Assembly (NCBI GenBank): GCA_028712375.1
Contig: JAQTQG010000016.1
Location: 1 to 33,632, forward strand
Direction: 5' to 3'
Length of the DNA: 33,632 nucleotides
Source of the DNA: Candidatus Omnitrophota bacterium
GTDB taxonomy: Bacteria > Omnitrophota > Gorgyraeia > Gygaellales > Profunditerraquicolaceae
Shown: piece by piece, positions 31,901-33,632 of the stretch
How positions within the stretch are numbered: the stretch's first letter is position 1
How the letters are laid out: each line of letters opens with the position of its first letter
The notes under the pieces: model-generated
The model's input: only the letters and a program-made list of their open reading frames with translations
What the model was told of the DNA's origin: nothing
Databases searched by the model: none
Program-made: the position numbers and the translations under genes

Positions 31901-33632
31901 ATCATTATTAATCAACACTACTATTTCATTTTTTGCAGCTTTCACTCCGCGATTACAGGTAAATCCAAATCCCCGGTTTTTCCGGTTTTTGATTAAACGC
32001 ACCTCCGGGAAATTCTTTCTGATAAAATCTACGCTTTCATCCTGGCTGCCGTCATCAACCACCAAGACTTCATTCTGGTTGCCGCTAAATCCATCGGCGG
32101 AAAAAATAGAAGGCAGGCACTCCTTAAGATACGCTACTCCATTATAATTGGGGATTACCACGCTTACCTTACTGTCTTTAATAGATTTAACTTTTCTCTT
32201 AGGGGTTATTTTTCTTAAAAGCGGCCCGCAGATAGAACCGAAAATGCTTTCTGCCAGCAAAAATAACCCCAGGCTTAAGAAAACCGGAGTTAATGTAATG
32301 GCGATGGTAAACCAAAAGAACTGGGTTATTTTTTGGGATATTATTTTCATCAACTGGCGGGCATTCCATAGCGTCGTCCAAAAAGGCCGCAGGATAAAAC
32401 GAAACCCTTCAGAGTTATAAATACCGCTGAGCTCCGTATTTAATGAAGAAATCTTGTTTTCCTTATCCGCCAGCAGGCTGTCTTTAACCGCAACTTCCGT
32501 GTTAAGCAAAGAAATCTTGTTTTCCTTATCCGCCAGCAGGCTGTCTTTCTTAGCAATCTCCTCTATACGCTCACATAATTGCTGAGAAAGATTAATTAAT
32601 TCATTATCTAAAGAAGCTGTTTTTTCTTGCGCCTCCATCAATTGGCCGTCTTTAATCAATACTTCATCTATCCGCTTACGTAATTGTCCGGAAAGATTAA
32701 GAAGTTCTGTGTCCAACAAAGAAACCCGGTTATCTTTATCGATTAACTGGTTGTTTTTATCTGCCAGCTGATTATCCTTTTTAGCGATCTCCTCTATACG
32801 TTCACATAATTGCTGAGAAAGATTTGCCAATTCGGCATTCAAAGAAGAAACCTGCGCCCCCGCCTCAATTAACCGGCCGTCTTTAATAAAAACTTCCTCT
32901 GTCCGCTGGTGCAACTGCTGGGAGATATTAATTAATTCCGCATCTAAAGAAGCTGTTTTTTCTTGCGCCTCTACCAATTGGCCGTCTTTAACCAATACTT
33001 CATCCATCCTTTGACGCAATTGCTTAGAAATATTAATAAGTTCATCTTTATAGGCAAGAATTTCGCTTTCTTTGTTTTGCAGCAAACTCTTATTTTCTTC
33101 TTGGGCCACTAGACTGTCTGCCAGCTGTTCTGCCAGCCCGGACAATTCTTTTTTTAAAAACTCTGCTTCGTTATTTTTTTCTGCCAACTGCTGGTCGCGC
33201 GCAAATACTTCTGCGATGCGCATGTGCAATTTCTCAGAAAGATTTTTGAGCTCTTCTTTATAAGCAGCTGTTTCCTTAGCGCGCAATTTTCTATTCTGCT
33301 CACTAACTCGCGCATCCTGCTCAGCAATAATCCTTGCTGCTTTCTCTTTTTCCTTAAACGCTTTTATGTCTTCCCGCAGAACTTTCATCCGTGTAATATT
33401 TGCCTTAATTACCTTTTCTTGTTTTTTAATTTCCTGCTCTCTTTGTGCGATAATTCTGTCCTTCTCAATAAGCGCATTCTTCTCCCTAGCGTGGAGATCT
33501 TTAATCTCTTCCTGCAGGATGCTGATTTGCTTATTCCTTTCGGCGATAGCCTGTTCCCGGTCGATTAGTGCATTTTTTTCTCTATCCTGGAGATTTTTAA
33601 TCTCTCCCTGCAGGATGCTGATTTGCTTATTC
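28904..33632 (-). CDS. Giant fusion: coiled coil + membrane span + GT2 + GT4-like + radical SAM (5' end outside window)
   Basis: At least 1576 codons. The frame stays open past the first internal ATG (33388) to the window edge, and the repeats continue there, so the true start is outside. Numbering from the ATG at 33388: 1-335 coiled coil of heptad-like repeats (ELINLSQQLCERIEEIAKKD and variants); IYNSEGFRFILRPFW, then a hydrophobic segment at about 354-383; GT2 from about 408 (SVVIPNYNG, INNDI, GGFDPIYRPNCWEDIDISYRAW); GT4-like from about 728 (ISRFLPYPLNMGGKIRIHNL, FVGHYRHYPNEDAI, KVLEAMASGVPVVST); radical SAM with Cys1170-1174-1177 (YNCNSKCIMC), SGGEPFLRK and a SPASM/twitch tail (CVAGAKFAMFNPYGDCYFCPGH). 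It probably combines two sugar transfers and a radical step at the membrane. No stop or frameshift separates the parts. Confidence 0.92.
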   Translation of the reverse strand, partial: NKQISILQGEIKNLQDREKNALIDREQAIAERNKQISILQEEIKDLHAREKNALIEKDRIIAQREQEIKKQEKVIKANITRMKVLREDIKAFKEKEKAARIIAEQDARVSEQNRKLRAKETAAYKEELKNLSEKLHMRIAEVFARDQQLAEKNNEAEFLKKELSGLAEQLADSLVAQEENKSLLQNKESEILAYKDELINISKQLRQRMDEVLVKDGQLVEAQEKTASLDAELINISQQLHQRTEEVFIKDGRLIEAGAQVSSLNAELANLSQQLCERIEEIAKKDNQLADKNNQLIDKDNRVSLLDTELLNLSGQLRKRIDEVLIKDGQLMEAQEKTASLDNELINLSQQLCERIEEIAKKDSLLADKENKISLLNTEVAVKDSLLADKENKISSLNTELSGIYNSEGFRFILRPFWTTLWNARQLMKIISQKITQFFWFTIAITLTPVFLSLGLFLLAESIFGSICGPLLRKITPKRKVKSIKDSKVSVVIPNYNGVAYLKECLPSIFSADGFSGNQNEVLVVDDGSQDESVDFIRKNFPEVRLIKNRKNRGFGFTCNRGVKAAKNEIVVLINNDIILTKNFLDPLLGHLYRHEDIFTVTPKLYGWDRQTFAWGMHMGHYENGYIRLWNESEIGSGDKISEASPTIFAIGGAMVFRKSDFLWLGGFDPIYRPNCWEDIDISYRAWKRGMKVLYEPSSLMYHKGRATLTYERPKEIKNELLFTWKNITDPHILKEHLNLLPWNLYRNRGAFFKGFFWALNHLPQTLLHRFLERGFIRDFEDKKIFNKIMLYYGNFIKRGLSHPSGEKPNILIISRFLPYPLNMGGKIRIHNLVKALSSRYNFSLLSLIDHRDELKYLPQLKEIFSEVYPVYAKSPLGQDFSAQKFYPEQYKLGYSYSQELADKLKEIRETKPLDMLHIESNELLYLVDYAGCLPIVYTEHDISFLSFKKSYYKKDNQFFWPLLDNLKRIYFHDMQFKRLDRVITLSKEDENVLRGFFPKSSITLVPTGVDLKHFTLESSLPKSKKLIFVGHYRHYPNEDAIVYFVKKILPLIRKIVPDVELLIVGSHPTANVENLTQEDNVTLVGQVEDVKPYLADAAVFVNSIRVSAGIKGKVLEAMASGVPVVSTTVGSSGIDARHGEEILIADTPREFARQVVRLLTDDELRASLVANARRLVEHKYGWLKNMAKLDMVYKSLLFDAGYDNFNFYLTDKAIDRTNGLVDRKLAQLGDDIAEPVNGPEELHLELTYNCNSKCIMCDLWDYHKRKSQDNHELSLDEIKSFVGESRLLRNSKVVVLSGGEPFLRKDIVDLCGFFSKQLPQSSIGILTNGINTEEILNKTKDVLNRFQPQSFWLGSSLDGIGKEHDKIRGIEGAFAGLYKTIHHCKKELPQVKLSVTFTLTPYNVDQLIPAKQFADSEGLDFFAQFVVPKQAREEFIWTPRDLDYANKEVMQITQGIVEKIGQGSKITSLDKIKDKYLISQLYYWSHLVKYQTNPQRFFKKCVAGAKFAMFNPYGDCYFCPGHKASSIGNIRQEGFDRLWNSEKAQHMRSFIKDGECHCWLVCTVFPVLEKALCK
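32446..32548. repeat. Exact 40-bp direct repeat (63-bp period) in the coiled-coil region
   Basis: The 40 bases at 32446-32485 recur exactly at 32509-32548, giving a 21-residue protein repeat (KDSLLADKENKIS and following). Identity at the DNA level implies a recent duplication or ongoing homogenisation of this coiled coil. Confidence 0.9.
33440..33631. repeat. Two 96-bp tandem units encoding 32-residue coiled-coil repeats
   Basis: Two in-frame units, 33536-33631 and 33440-33535, encode closely similar 32-residue blocks starting NKQISILQ and containing REKNALI. They lie upstream of the first internal ATG of the giant fusion gene and show that its coding region runs beyond the window edge. Confidence 0.85.

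Noticed and set aside
28904-33388. ATG at 33388 as the true start of the giant fusion
   Set aside because: The frame continues open upstream with coiled-coil repeats of the same kind, so this ATG is internal.

Overview
All 33.6 kb read as one co-oriented gene train on the minus strand, transcribed from high to low coordinates. There are 20 protein genes; the first (right edge) and the last (left edge) are cut by the window. No rRNA, tRNA, CRISPR array, transposase or integrase is visible. The only gaps over 90 bases are 7092-7270, 10407-10505 and 18629-18728. Moderate A+T content, many radical SAM/SPASM proteins, TPR proteins, large multidomain glycosyltransferases and tight coupling suggest an uncultured bacterium of the Omnitrophota/PVC kind. 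That assignment is a guess from gene style, not a proven taxonomy.

Layout from the transcriptional start: (i) 33632-28904, a giant fusion of coiled coil, membrane segment, GT2, GT4-like and radical SAM domains. (ii) 28889-18729, a radical SAM/SPASM gene, two B12-binding radical SAM + SPASM fusions, an SGNH hydrolase with TPR-like repeats, and a methyltransferase + radical SAM fusion. (iii) 18628-14065, three genes holding five copies of one compact radical SAM module (2+2+1). (iv) 14042-11173, two more B12-binding radical SAM genes. (v) 11171-7271, a class I methyltransferase, a GT2 carrying a degenerate methyltransferase-like domain, and a GT39-like membrane glycosyltransferase. A hairpin at 7230-7263 may end this unit. 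(vi) 7091-1, a secreted TPR protein, a SxtI/J/K-like carbamoyltransferase module, a duplicated GT9-like half-domain protein, two SPASM radical SAM genes and a truncated B12-binding radical SAM gene.

I count 17 radical SAM domains by separate Cx3Cx2C clusters, five of them behind B12-type Rossmann domains. With two SAM methyltransferase domains, a carbamoyltransferase, several glycosyltransferase domains, a secreted SGNH hydrolase and membrane proteins, the best reading is a surface or secreted glycan/glycolipid pathway with heavy radical-based tailoring. No peptide precursor, PKS/NRPS or transporter is visible, so the product is unknown. The most unusual items are the giant fusion, the five-copy module array, the fusion/split pairs of B12-radical SAM with SPASM domains, and a perfect 32-bp palindrome over the iron-sulfur motif of one gene.
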